From Chryseobacterium polytrichastri (GTDB taxonomy: Bacteria; Bacteroidota; Bacteroidia; Flavobacteriales; Weeksellaceae), in NCBI RefSeq assembly GCF_900142445.1, contig NZ_FRAV01000012.1, positions 1 to 64,000 of the forward strand: 64,000 nucleotides of DNA, in the 5' to 3' direction. Position numbers and translations under genes: made by a program. The notes under the pieces were generated by a model. That model had not been told where the DNA came from, ran no database searches, and was given only the letters and a program-made list of their open reading frames with translations. Positions within the stretch are counted from its first letter, which is position 1. Each line of letters opens with the position of its first letter. Positions 7,765 to 16,815 of the stretch are shown here, one piece after another.

Positions 7765-8907
7765 ATGTCGAAGTTCGATGAAATCAGGCCTTTTTACGAT
7801 AATGAAGTCAATGACGCATTACGTGGAATAGCTCGTGATCCTATGATGAAAGCCTTAATGAGCTTTACTTTTCCTGATGTTGGAAGACAGGTTTGGTTGA
7901 GTAAATTTAAAAACACACACTCTATCAGTGATTTTCAGAGCAATTTTATCTCCTATACCATTCGTAAAATCCTTGAAAAGAGCTCTGAAGGTTTAACGAT
8001 CTCAGGATTCGATCAATTGGATAAGAATACACCCTATCTTTTCGTTTCGAATCATAGAGATATTGTTTTGGACACCTCTCTTCTTAATCTGGTTCTGCTA
8101 GAGCAAGGTCACATTATGACTTCGTCAGCCATTGGTGATAATCTTGTTCAGAAATCATTTTTACATGTACTGGCTAAACTGAACCGTAATTTCTTAGTGC
8201 AAAGAGGATTACCTCTTCGTGAGCAACTAAAGAGCTCACAACTCATGTCTGAATATATTGATCAGCTTTTACATCACGAAAAACGCTCAGTATGGATCGC
8301 ACAGCGTGAAGGCAGAACTAAAGATGGAAATGATGCTACGCAGCAGGGTGTTTTAAAAATGCTTGCAATGTCTGCAGGAGATTTGTCATTGATTGATTAC
8401 TTTAAAAGCCTGAAAATTGTTCCGATATCTATTTCTTACGAATATGATCCTACCGATATGCTAAAGATGCCACAGCTTCTTGCAAAGCACAGAGATGAGG
8501 AATATATTAAAGACAAGGATGAAGACTTTACAACCATGCTAAGTGGAGTCTTGGGACAAAAGAAACGAATTCACATCAATGCAGGTAAAGTATTAGATAC
8601 TGAACTGGATGATATTGCCACAAAGTTTGATAATAAAAATAAACAGTTGCAGGCAATTGCCCAGATTATTGATGATTCTATCATACAGAATTATAAACTT
8701 TGGCCTACCAAATATATAGCCTACGACTTGCTTCATAACTCGAATACGTATGCCGAGCAATACACAGAAAAGGAAAAGCAATTATTTATGAGAAGACTTG
8801 ATATGCGCCTCGATTTATCTGATGCCGTTTCGAAAGAATATTTTTTGGCGATGTATGCGAACCCTTTAATTAATAAAATTAAATTTGAAAACAATCTTTC
8901 TGTTTAG
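7765..8907 (+). CDS. Glycerol-phosphate acyltransferase family protein (PlsB/PlsC-like)
   Basis: A 380-residue protein. The ATG at 7765 (MSKFDEIRPFY) is preferred over a TTG 30 nt upstream because the earlier codons look like leader sequence. Family marks are the block SNHRDIVLD near residue 90, which replaces the acyltransferase HX4D box, a glycine-containing block QREGRTKDG near 180 equivalent to the phosphate-binding EGxR block, and IVPISISYEYDP near 220. The enzyme would transfer an acyl chain to (lyso)phosphatidate precursors or a related lipid at the inner face of the membrane. No transmembrane helix is evident. Substrate cannot be read from sequence; it may be the flavobacterial version of glycerol-3-phosphate or 1-acylglycerol-phosphate acyltransferase. 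Confidence 0.8.
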   Translation: MSKFDEIRPFYDNEVNDALRGIARDPMMKALMSFTFPDVGRQVWLSKFKNTHSISDFQSNFISYTIRKILEKSSEGLTISGFDQLDKNTPYLFVSNHRDIVLDTSLLNLVLLEQGHIMTSSAIGDNLVQKSFLHVLAKLNRNFLVQRGLPLREQLKSSQLMSEYIDQLLHHEKRSVWIAQREGRTKDGNDATQQGVLKMLAMSAGDLSLIDYFKSLKIVPISISYEYDPTDMLKMPQLLAKHRDEEYIKDKDEDFTTMLSGVLGQKKRIHINAGKVLDTELDDIATKFDNKNKQLQAIAQIIDDSIIQNYKLWPTKYIAYDLLHNSNTYAEQYTEKEKQLFMRRLDMRLDLSDAVSKEYFLAMYANPLINKIKFENNLSV

Positions 8908-8960
8908 CAGTCAATTAAAACTCTTATTTAATTCATTGATTTAAATAGAATATACACATA

Positions 8961-8986
8961 AAATCCCAACTTTTTAGTTGGGATTT
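8961..8986. terminator. Bidirectional terminator between convergent genes
   Basis: Perfect 11-bp stem AAATCCCAACT / AGTTGGGATTT with a TTTT loop. It sits between the acyltransferase gene and the - strand gene at 8994. Confidence 0.9.
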
Positions 8987-8993
8987 ATTTATT

Positions 8994-9506
8994 TTAATAA
9001 TGTTCTTTACTATACATTTTTATTCTTTTTCTATACTTAAAATTATAAATGAACATTTTACATGAATGAATAAATCCTCCTGACTTCCAATTAATGTCAA
9101 ACTTTTTTCCATCCTTAGCATACATCGGCATTGCTATTTTCGAATGAAACATCGGCTGATTATCTTTAATTGTCTCGAAAAATTCTTTATCTAAGCTAGA
9201 TTTCCTATAATATTGAATTTCAATAATTGTATGAAACTTTTTCGCTTTAAAAATATAAAAATTAATATCATAAAGATCAGCATACTCTTTTTCTAACATT
9301 TCAGTGGCCAAGTTTAAATCTAGAAGAGCACTTTGCTTATTAGCATTTCCACCATCTTTCTTATGGTATTGAAAATCAGAATCTTTAATCTCAGAAAGTA
9401 TAAATAAATAATTATCAGATATTTTATTCCAACAATGTATTTCCGCCAACTTTAACAGATTAGCAAGAGACTGTTCGATATCCGTATTTAAGATTTTATG
9501 AGCCAT
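8994..9506 (-). CDS. Hypothetical protein
   Basis: A 170-residue protein with no signal peptide or membrane segment, rich in Lys, Tyr and acidic residues, probably cytoplasmic. The N-terminal half is helical (TDIEQSLANLLKLAEIHCW); the middle has a beta pattern, FYIFKAKKFHTIIEIQYYRK. No motif is recognised. It stands alone, with a terminator shared with the acyltransferase gene at its 3' end. Codon use is AT-rich like other accessory genes in the window, so it may be a recent acquisition. Confidence 0.75.
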   Translation of the reverse strand: MAHKILNTDIEQSLANLLKLAEIHCWNKISDNYLFILSEIKDSDFQYHKKDGGNANKQSALLDLNLATEMLEKEYADLYDINFYIFKAKKFHTIIEIQYYRKSSLDKEFFETIKDNQPMFHSKIAMPMYAKDGKKFDINWKSGGFIHSCKMFIYNFKYRKRIKMYSKEHY

Positions 9507-9656
9507 TGATTAATAAACCAAAGATAAATAATTACTTAATGACTAGGGGAAAATATTTAAAAGAATGGGGCAGCACGGAAATGATAAAAGCAAATATGAA
9601 TCAAATTACTGATTGATCTCATTGATTTTGCTTGCCATGCTTATATAAGAATATAC

Positions 9657-9685
9657 AAACCCGCCCTGTAAAACAAGACGGGTTT
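9657..9685 (-). terminator. Terminator of the T9SS cargo gene
   Basis: Stem AAACCCG / CGGGTTT closing a loop, just beyond the stop of the - strand gene that ends at 9709. Confidence 0.8.
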
Positions 9686-9708
9686 ATACTTTTAAAGTCA
9701 AAGAAGCC

Positions 9709-11595
9709 TTATTGCACCGTAAACTTCCCTGAAATAGTTTGGGTAGTACTTTTAGCATTATAAAAATAGACTCCGCTTCTTAAACCTGAAGTAGATACTG
9801 ATGCCTTCCCTCCTCTTACGTTTTGAGAGTTGATAGTTAATCCTTCAATATTCACAATTTTCAATTCATAAGAATCTTGTTCTGGAAGATTGATATACAA
9901 ATTTTCTCCCTGTTTTACAGGATTGGGATATACCGTAGATAGTTGATTGTTCTCTGTTAAAACATTGGTTGTTTCCTTCATAGCATTCCCAGAAACAGCT
10001 TCAAGCACCCATTGATGATTCACGCCTGCAGCTCCGTTCATATCCTGATCCCAAATATTGATATTGGTCCCTGCAGTTTGTGAATTGGCCGGATTATCCA
10101 TCGCTTTCATATTCGACAGTGCAGTTCCAATAACAATCGTGTTTGAAGTATAAGGTCTCAATACCCATTGCTGGTTATTGCCGCCATGTTTAGAATACTG
10201 AACCAAGCTTGTTCCATTTGTAACATTAGAAGCAGGAACATCAATCGCCAAGCCGGATGCACGGTTAATGATGATATAGTTATTTCCAGTTTTTTCTAAT
10301 TTCCACTGTTGTTCCAAATTGCTGTTTAATGGTTGCTGAACCATTTTTGTATTCACTGCACTACTGTAATTGGCCGGAGTAATATATTGTCCGCTTCCTA
10401 CACATTTAATTCTATAAAAAGCATTAGGATCAACAGTTACAGGTTGTACGATATTGCTTACCATTAAAGAATTATATCCAAAATTAGAAGTCTGTTTAAA
10501 GATATCTTCAAGTACCACGCTTACATAATATTTTCCGGGTTGAGAATTAGCAGGAAGTGGCACTGATGCACTTCTTTGATCGGGACGAATTCCTGTCACC
10601 ACCGCAACAGGCGTATATCCACTTCCCCAACTGGCTTCCGTGTATAGAGAAACTTTGTAAGAAAGCTGTGGGCTTGTTGTTTCTGAACTTGCCCAAGACA
10701 CATTCATCGAATTATTGCCTGCATTGTAAGAAGGTGTTACTGTAGTTACCGTAATCGGTAAAGCGGTACTAGGTTTTGTACCATCTTGTGTAATACTATT
10801 GAAAGTTACAGAACTCCCTACAGGAGCCGGAGTTGTTCCGCAAGACGTTACTTTGATAGCGGTATTGTTAAATGCTGTTTCTGCACCCCAAGAACCTGTT
10901 CCTGCCGCTGCAGTATATCTTGCGGGCTTTGACCAGTTTCCTTGTGCATTCATGCTCCAGAAGTTCCTGAAATAACCGCAACGGGTAGCTTTGCTTGCCG
11001 TCGCATTCCAATTCTCTACAAAACTTCCAAGTTTTGTTCCGGTAAATTTAGCATCATTTTCAGGAGTAATAATCGTTACATAATGTTTCCATTTTTGGGT
11101 CCCATAGTTGTACATGAAAAATCCTATTCTGGTTTTCCCATCACCGGTTGACCATCTTCTTACAACCGTTGCATACCAAGTTCCTGGCGTCCATGGCATT
11201 GGGTTATCGGTATGAAGACCTGTTCCCTCACCACCAAAACCATCCACATAAGTATTCGGAGCAACATATTCTGTAGTACATTGCGGAACATTAGAATCCT
11301 GAAGATCCCACATAGAGAAAATATTGTTATAAATTTCGTTAGGTTTATACTGAATTCCAGCATATCCGCCTCTCGGACCTAAAGAGAAATTGAGGGTAGA
11401 ATAATACGTATTTACTTTTTTGCAGGTATTATCTGCCATCGCTTCCGAATACCAGAGCTCTCCGGAATTAGCCATGTCAAAACCTTCAAGGTAAGGCCCC
11501 CAACTTGGGCATGAAGCCGTTTGCGCTTTCATTGTTTGTAAAGAACTTACTGCCAAAAAAAGCAGTAGAAACAAGGTGTTAAATTTACTTTTCAT
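9709..11595 (-). CDS. Secreted DUF3472 + RICIN-type lectin protein with T9SS type A sorting domain
   Basis: A 628-residue secreted protein. Residues 1-24 are a Sec signal peptide (LFLLLFLAVSSLQTMKAQ). Residues about 30-255 match the DUF3472 pattern (RGGYAGIQY, NIFSMWDL, GFGGEGTGLHT), a domain of carbohydrate-active secreted proteins. A fibronectin-like segment follows, then from about 390 to 535 a RICIN-type beta-trefoil with repeated QQW motifs (EQQWKLE, NQQWVLR, NHQWVLE), which implies sugar binding. The last 80 residues (STVYPNPVKQGENLYINL ... GVYFYNAKS) are the type A C-terminal signal that directs cargo through the type 9 secretion system to the cell surface or medium. It stands alone with its own terminator. 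The glycan target is unknown. Confidence 0.9.
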   Translation of the reverse strand: MKSKFNTLFLLLFLAVSSLQTMKAQTASCPSWGPYLEGFDMANSGELWYSEAMADNTCKKVNTYYSTLNFSLGPRGGYAGIQYKPNEIYNNIFSMWDLQDSNVPQCTTEYVAPNTYVDGFGGEGTGLHTDNPMPWTPGTWYATVVRRWSTGDGKTRIGFFMYNYGTQKWKHYVTIITPENDAKFTGTKLGSFVENWNATASKATRCGYFRNFWSMNAQGNWSKPARYTAAAGTGSWGAETAFNNTAIKVTSCGTTPAPVGSSVTFNSITQDGTKPSTALPITVTTVTPSYNAGNNSMNVSWASSETTSPQLSYKVSLYTEASWGSGYTPVAVVTGIRPDQRSASVPLPANSQPGKYYVSVVLEDIFKQTSNFGYNSLMVSNIVQPVTVDPNAFYRIKCVGSGQYITPANYSSAVNTKMVQQPLNSNLEQQWKLEKTGNNYIIINRASGLAIDVPASNVTNGTSLVQYSKHGGNNQQWVLRPYTSNTIVIGTALSNMKAMDNPANSQTAGTNINIWDQDMNGAAGVNHQWVLEAVSGNAMKETTNVLTENNQLSTVYPNPVKQGENLYINLPEQDSYELKIVNIEGLTINSQNVRGGKASVSTSGLRSGVYFYNAKSTTQTISGKFTVQ

Positions 11596-12165
11596 TGTGT
11601 ACTATTTTTGTGGTTAGCTCCTATGAAATTAAGAATATTTTAACATACTTTATGTTAAATAATTGAATATTTTTAAAGCTAAAATAAGTCAGGGGAATTA
11701 GGTGATTCATCTCAGAACGGTTTTAATTGATTTCTCGCTGATGAAGCTGATTACACCGATCAGTATTAAGACTGAACATTATATTTTAATCTAGATATTA
11801 TGTAAGAAATACCTATTGACTACTTTTTGGTTCGTTTATGTTAAGATATAGAAACAACATTCACTTTGGTCATTCCGCAGGAATCTAAATACAGTAATTC
11901 AGCGTGATAAGCCAGAATCATATACTAACAAACTTAATGAAAATTACGCTTAATCAGTTTATTATAGATCCTTCGTGAACTACATTCGTAAACCTTCAGT
12001 TTATGCTCAGGATGACATCGCTAATACTACGTGTTTGGTTACAGGAGAATAATTTGTCTGCATTGTTTTGGGCAGAGTTGAATAGTTTCAAATCTGAAAT
12101 AGTATCACCAAACAAGAACCTCTTTCAAATTGAAAAGAGGTCTATGGTTTTAAGTTTAAAAGATT
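11596..12165. other. Gene-free region with degenerate dispersed repeats
   Basis: A 570-nt region with no credible gene. It holds the upstream region of the T9SS cargo gene and two pieces that look like remains of flavobacterial intergenic repeats: CACTTTGGTCATTCCGCAGG at 11862-11881 and GCTCAGGATGACATCGCTAA at 12005-12024. The second shares the layout of the palindrome at 16577. The open frame 12003-12203 is not supported as a gene. Confidence 0.6.
12118..12141 (-). terminator. Terminator of the aspartic protease gene
   Basis: ACCTCTTT / AAAGAGGT stem with an 8-nt loop, about 25 nt past the stop of the gene ending at 12166. Confidence 0.75.
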
Positions 12166-13332
12166 TTATAATGATTTCAAATACTCTTTTTTATCGAGTT
12201 TAAAATCAAGGATCTTGCCTTCTCTTTTTACCTTTATCTCAATGGTTTTGTAGTCCTTCTCTACTCTATTGATCATATAATGGCAAGCAGATTCTTCATT
12301 CAGATGATCAAGATCTACATTATTAATGCTTAGAATAGCATCACCAATCTGAATAGGCAAACCACTGTCTTTAAAGACAAACACCACCACAGGTTTCGTA
12401 TCAATGAAACGATAGCCAAAGCCGAAAGATTCAAATTTTGGTGGGCTTTTTTTGATGTGCTTCATGTAGATCTTATTATTTTTCCAATCCATGATGAAGA
12501 TAAAATCTTTGAAAAAATCATTCCCGATCAGGCTTGTATTTCCGGTCATCACCATTTCGTTTGGAAAGGCTTTATCTCCTATGACCAATTCATCTGTCCT
12601 GAAAATATACCCGGAAACAGGTTTTCCGGCCCCAAATGCGCCAACAGAATTCGTTCCGAAGGTTTCTACTACTTGTGTTACTTTTTTAGGATTATAATAG
12701 CTGTCTGCGATTTTCAGTTTTCCTGTGAATCCTGTATCGAAAGTCAATTCTATTTTTTTATCTAATATTTTAGCAATTACGGTTGGCGTTTTCTGCGTTT
12801 TTGCATCAAATGGAATAACCGTTTCATAACTTTTCAAATCAAAATTTGCCAAATCGTTGGTTGTTTCAATAGAATTTTCTGAGTAATTGATTCTCCAAAA
12901 CAGTTTTGCCATTTGGTTCGCACCTAAAATACCATCAATTTTAAAACAACCCAATTCTCCATTAAAATCCATCACAATCGCTCCGATATTTTTGAAAACT
13001 ACATTGTCTACCGTCATTTCAGGCAGCTGTGTGAAGATTTGTTCGTGCTTATTTTTCTGTGAATCTTTTACTTTGCTTGAATGCTTTTTTTCAAGATTTA
13101 GTTCGTTGTAAATCGCTGTAGAAATCACAGTTGGTGCCCCGGAATCAAACAGGAAATTATACATCTTTCCATTGATATGAACTTTTACCAAAGGAAGATC
13201 CGCTGTATAGGTTAAATTGATTTTCTCAACCGGATTTTTTAATTGAACCTCTCCATCTTCAAAGAATCTTTTGCCTTGCCCCGAAATGAGGGCTACACAG
13301 AATAGGAAAACGAGTTGAGAAATCTTTTGCAT
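12166..13332 (-). CDS. Retropepsin-like aspartic protease with C-terminal PDZ domain
   Basis: A 388-residue exported protein. A Sec signal peptide (FLFCVALISGQG) covers residues 1-20. Two pepsin-type half sites are present in one chain: FLFDSGAPTVIS near residue 60 and LTFDTGFTGKL near 195, each with the catalytic Asp in a D-S/T-G triad. Residues about 300-388 form a PDZ-like domain (GLPIQIGDAILSINNVDL, KREGKILDFKL) likely to bind peptide C-termini. Expected to act in the periplasm or on the outer surface as a peptidase; substrates are unknown. Such two-site proteases with PDZ are common in Bacteroidota. It is monocistronic with its own terminator. Confidence 0.85.
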   Translation of the reverse strand: MQKISQLVFLFCVALISGQGKRFFEDGEVQLKNPVEKINLTYTADLPLVKVHINGKMYNFLFDSGAPTVISTAIYNELNLEKKHSSKVKDSQKNKHEQIFTQLPEMTVDNVVFKNIGAIVMDFNGELGCFKIDGILGANQMAKLFWRINYSENSIETTNDLANFDLKSYETVIPFDAKTQKTPTVIAKILDKKIELTFDTGFTGKLKIADSYYNPKKVTQVVETFGTNSVGAFGAGKPVSGYIFRTDELVIGDKAFPNEMVMTGNTSLIGNDFFKDFIFIMDWKNNKIYMKHIKKSPPKFESFGFGYRFIDTKPVVVFVFKDSGLPIQIGDAILSINNVDLDHLNEESACHYMINRVEKDYKTIEIKVKREGKILDFKLDKKEYLKSL

Positions 13333-13458
13333 TGATCTTATTTTGGGCTAAAGTAGGGAAAATTTAGTGTTTCATTGAAATATAAAAATACTCTTGTTAA
13401 ATAATTTATAAATTAGTTTTGCTTGTTTTTAAATAACATTTTTATATTATTAATATTT

Positions 13459-14400
13459 TCACATAGGTTTTTTACCTAATTTTTCCATATATTTTCTTAT
13501 TAGCTCCTCCCAATTTTCCTTATGTACAAATCTTTTTTCGTGTAATTTTTGATTTAACACAGTCTGTTTATTATTGATAATATTATTTTCAAAATTTTTC
13601 TTTGTAAAAACATAAGTTGCATTATCTGAATACATTGTTTCTAATATTACAATATCTAAGTCAGAAAAGCAAAAAACAATATATCCAAGGAAGCCATTTG
13701 GTCCTTTACCACGTATATCAGGCTTATATGACTTTAATATTTGTAATCTCTTTTGTACCGCTTGTTGTTTTTGCTCATTTTTATTAAACCTCTTACTTAT
13801 CTCTATTAATTCATCAAAATTGTTTTGATCGTCTAATGTTCCTGATGGTAAAATTAATTCATCAAATTTTGTATTAAAATGAATTGCAGGGTTTAAATCT
13901 TTATCATATATCTCAAAATAATTGAAAATTTCACAAAAAACATTTGCTATATGTGTTAGCCTCATAGTATCTTTCTTATCATAGTTTAATTTTTCTGATA
14001 TAAACAACTTTTCTCCATGCAGATTTAAATTAAAAAATAATTTTGATTTAAATTGATGTAGCAAAACCTTTTTATAAACTTCATATTTTCTATCATATTT
14101 TATTCTAACCCTATCTTTTTTTCTTACATAATCAATTCTTTTCATTATTACCTCAAACTCCTCAGGAACCTTTCTTACATACTTTCCATTAAGATTAGCT
14201 TTTGTAACTGAACCTTTTGCACTTGGCATTACATTAATAGAGTTATTAGGAAATGTTTTAGGCAAATTATATTTGTCTAATAATGAACTTTTCTGATATT
14301 CATCGAAAGGAAGTCCAAAATAAAAATTTTCATTCTCATTTAAAAAAAATTTCAAGTAATTATCAATGTTCCTGATTCTTTTAGAGTACGATTTTTCCAT
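13459..14400 (-). CDS. Hypothetical protein, AT-rich orphan
   Basis: A 313-residue protein without signal peptide or membrane segment. The N-terminal 120 residues are Lys/Arg-rich and helical (RIDYVRKKDRVRIKYDRKYEV). The C-terminal part from DIRGKGPNGFLGYIVF through LDIVILETMYSDNATYVF and VHKENWEELI looks like a compact conserved alpha/beta domain. I remember similar C-terminal segments in uncharacterised solitary proteins but cannot name a family. Base composition is much more AT-rich than the flanking protease and isomerase genes, and the gene is flanked by spacer on both sides, which suggests horizontal acquisition. A role in phage defence is only a speculation from that setting. Confidence 0.75.
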   Translation of the reverse strand: MEKSYSKRIRNIDNYLKFFLNENENFYFGLPFDEYQKSSLLDKYNLPKTFPNNSINVMPSAKGSVTKANLNGKYVRKVPEEFEVIMKRIDYVRKKDRVRIKYDRKYEVYKKVLLHQFKSKLFFNLNLHGEKLFISEKLNYDKKDTMRLTHIANVFCEIFNYFEIYDKDLNPAIHFNTKFDELILPSGTLDDQNNFDELIEISKRFNKNEQKQQAVQKRLQILKSYKPDIRGKGPNGFLGYIVFCFSDLDIVILETMYSDNATYVFTKKNFENNIINNKQTVLNQKLHEKRFVHKENWEELIRKYMEKLGKKPM

Positions 14401-14523
14401 ATTAACAGAGCTTTAAATATTATATTATAAATTATGGTGAAATTTATAAACATATACTCTCTACACCTTACGGGAATCCGTACTTCTACTTAATTTTCAA
14501 ACACTTACCTGTATAAAACAAAA

Positions 14524-14547
14524 AAAGCCGCCCTTTCGGACGGCTTT
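14524..14547 (-). terminator. Terminator of the isomerase pair
   Basis: Stem AAAGCCG / CGGCTTT with GC-rich inner part and a TTTC loop, preceded on the + strand by an A run that becomes the U run on the - strand. Confidence 0.9.
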
Positions 14548-14566
14548 CAATATCATAAAGCTTCAA

Positions 14567-15682
14567 TTATGGAACTTTCACAAGCTCAACATCGAATACT
14601 AACCATGCGTTTGGTGGAATCACTCCTCCTGCTCCTCTTTCTCCATAACCCAATGTTGGTGGAATCAATAAAGTAGCAGTTTCACCTTGTTTCAATAATA
14701 GGATACCTTCATCCCATCCTTTGATTACTCTACCCATTCCGATTGGAATTTCGATTGGCTCATTTCTTTTGAATGAAGAATCAAACTCGGTTCCATCTAC
14801 CAATTTTCCTGCATAATGTACAGAAATATTGTCACCCGATTTTGGAGCTTTTCCATCAGTCGTTTTAGTGATTTTGTAGTATAATCCTGATTCAGTTTTT
14901 TGCATTCCTGCCTGTAAATCCTCAACCATTTTCAACTGATTCGCTTTGAATTCTTCTTCTTTCTTCTTTCTGTCAGCCTCTTCTTTAGCAACATACGCTT
15001 TATTGTTTTCAGCGATCTTAGCCTTACCTTCAGTGAAAGTTTTTGCTGCATCGTAGTGCTTGTACTCGTCTCCTTTGCTGAAAATAGATACTTTTTCAAG
15101 TACAATATCAGTTTTAGGCTTATCCTGAGCTCCTTTATCTACATTAGCAATGGCATCAATAACATCGTTACCCTTTACTACTGCTCCGAAGATTGTGTGT
15201 TTTCCGTCTAACCAAGGCGTAGCTACTTCAGTAATGAAGAACTGAGAACCGTTGGTATTAGGTCCAGAATTCGCCATTGATAAAATACCTTTTCCTGTGT
15301 GGTGAAGATCATTTCTTTCGTCCTCGAATTTATATCCCGGATCTCCAGCTCCTGTTCCTTTAGGATCACCTCCCTGGATCATGAAATCTTTAATTACTCT
15401 GTGGAAAATAGTTCCGTCATAAAAAGGAACTCCTTTAGCCTTAGATTTGTTATCGATCTTTCCTTCTGCAAGACCAACAAAGTTAGCCACAGTTACAGGC
15501 GATTTTTTGTCTTCAAACTTTACAATAAGGTTTCCTTTAGTTGTTTGAAGATTAGCATAAAGTCCGTCTTTAAGCCCTTCGTAAGTTTCTTTGTCTACGT
15601 TCATTTTTTTATAAATTGGTGTACAACTCATCAGCGAGATACTAGCCGCTGCCAGAATTATATTCTTGTTAAACAATTTCAT
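14567..15682 (-). CDS. Dual peptidyl-prolyl isomerase lipoprotein: cyclophilin-FKBP fusion
   Basis: A 371-residue lipoprotein (lipobox SLMSC, acylated Cys near 20). Residues about 42-200 are a cyclophilin domain with FHRVIKDFMIQGGDP, NGSQFFIT and a WLDGKHTIFG segment, including the catalytic Arg of FHRV. A Lys/Glu-rich helical linker (about 215-250) leads to an FKBP domain, about 265-371, with VHYAGKLVDGTEFDSS, GWDEGILLLKQGE and GYGERGAGGVIPPNAWLVFDVEL, apparently complete. Both domains accelerate proline cis-trans isomerisation; here they should act in the periplasm on folding of exported proteins. The ATG abuts the stop of gldI, so the two form an operon. The fusion corresponds to the dual-family immunophilin type (cyclophilin first, FKBP second) noted in flavobacteria. 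Confidence 0.93.
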   Translation of the reverse strand: MKLFNKNIILAAASISLMSCTPIYKKMNVDKETYEGLKDGLYANLQTTKGNLIVKFEDKKSPVTVANFVGLAEGKIDNKSKAKGVPFYDGTIFHRVIKDFMIQGGDPKGTGAGDPGYKFEDERNDLHHTGKGILSMANSGPNTNGSQFFITEVATPWLDGKHTIFGAVVKGNDVIDAIANVDKGAQDKPKTDIVLEKVSIFSKGDEYKHYDAAKTFTEGKAKIAENNKAYVAKEEADRKKKEEEFKANQLKMVEDLQAGMQKTESGLYYKITKTTDGKAPKSGDNISVHYAGKLVDGTEFDSSFKRNEPIEIPIGMGRVIKGWDEGILLLKQGETATLLIPPTLGYGERGAGGVIPPNAWLVFDVELVKVP

Positions 15683-16192
15683 TTATAATGCTTTTAATTT
15701 TATGATCAATGGGATATCGTTATCTATTTTTTTCTCGTCTCCAAAGGTTCCATAAGCCAGTGCAGACGGCACCAAAAGGGTAACTTCTTCTCCATCATGT
15801 ATAAAACGTAACGCATTTTCTACCGCTTTTAATTCATCAAAATGTCCAAATTTGGCATCTCTTCTTGCAACAGGTTCTTCATAGATCTTGGTATCATCAA
15901 AATCATACAGATCATAAGAGTAAGAAATAAGGGAATTATCTTGTCTTGCTTCTCTCTTATCAAAACCTTCGGCAGTTACCCAGTAATTAAGCTGTGTAGG
16001 ATAAAATTTCACAGATTGCATCCCGATCCATTGCTGAATCTGGTTTCTTTCTATTGAATTAAGATTCTTCATTCTGTCTTTAGAGACATCCAGATCTTTT
16101 TTACTTAAAACTCCACCCACAGGAGGATGAGACTGTGTATTACTATGACAGCTCAACAGGCTTATTACTGATATGAAGAGTATTTTTTTCAT
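15683..16192 (-). CDS. gldI: GldI-like FKBP-type peptidyl-prolyl isomerase lipoprotein
   Basis: A 169-residue lipoprotein (lipobox ISLLSC, Cys near 15). The N-terminal region contains the helical ERNQIQQWIGM segment, and the C-terminal 90 residues are an FKBP-like fold ending in GEEVTLLVPSALAYGTFGDEKKIDNDIPLIIKLKAL, typical of GldI. GldI is a periplasmic lipoprotein needed for gliding and type 9 secretion in Flavobacterium johnsoniae; a T9SS cargo is encoded nearby at 9709. The FKBP active site seems less complete than in its neighbour. A TATTTTCG element at 16203-16210 (minus strand) may be the promoter of the pair. Naming as GldI rests on family resemblance. Confidence 0.75.
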   Translation of the reverse strand: MKKILFISVISLLSCHSNTQSHPPVGGVLSKKDLDVSKDRMKNLNSIERNQIQQWIGMQSVKFYPTQLNYWVTAEGFDKREARQDNSLISYSYDLYDFDDTKIYEEPVARRDAKFGHFDELKAVENALRFIHDGEEVTLLVPSALAYGTFGDEKKIDNDIPLIIKLKAL

Positions 16193-16576
16193 AAACTTTT
16201 GCGAAAATACGCATTTCAGGAATCATTACAAAAACTTGAAGAAGATATTAAATAAAACTTTTTTATTTTTTCTTTGTTTTAAATTATTCAAATTTTAAAG
16301 AAGGTATGAATAGTTTCACTTTATATTGCAAGGATAAACAAAGATTAAAAAGTTTTTTAACGCAAAGATTTATTTTTAATTCTGTTATGTGTAAGGGAGC
16401 AAAGAATTGAATCAATCATATTGATTCTTATGAAGCTAGCTTAATCAGCGACTTTGTCGCAACTCTTTGCTTCCTAGAAACAAAACCTGTTTATCGTAAA
16501 ACTTTGCGTTTAAAAATTAATTTTAAGGTTTACACCTTATTATCATCTGGAAGAATATAAACATAGTTAATAATAG

Positions 16577-16657
16577 AGGCTTCGCCTCCGCTCAGCCTGA
16601 CAACGCTAATACTATTCACAATATTATCCACTGTCAGGCTGAGCGGAGGCGAAGCCT
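16577..16657. repeat. Perfect 26-bp inverted repeat (dispersed palindrome)
   Basis: The left arm 16577-16602 starts AGGCTTCGCCTCCGCTCAGC and the right arm 16632-16657 is its exact reverse complement; the loop is 29 nt. A half copy (TTCGACTCCGCTCA) lies at 39573-39586. No transposase is encoded nearby, so it resembles a REP or MITE-like element. Confidence 0.9.
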
Positions 16658-16815
16658 TCATTAAATATTTAAAAATTCTTGCACCTTAAACTTCAAAAAA
16701 ACTAAGCACTTTTTGCTCCTTCGAGATTCACCAACAACATACATTAAAAGTTTAAACTAGCTTTTACATAACCATTATTAACACACTAAAAACAAGCACA
16801 AATAGAAAACAAAAA

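Noticed and set aside
12003..12203. A 66-codon + strand frame
   Set aside because: It lies over a degenerate repeat, a terminator and the 3' end of the aspartic protease gene; no coding character.
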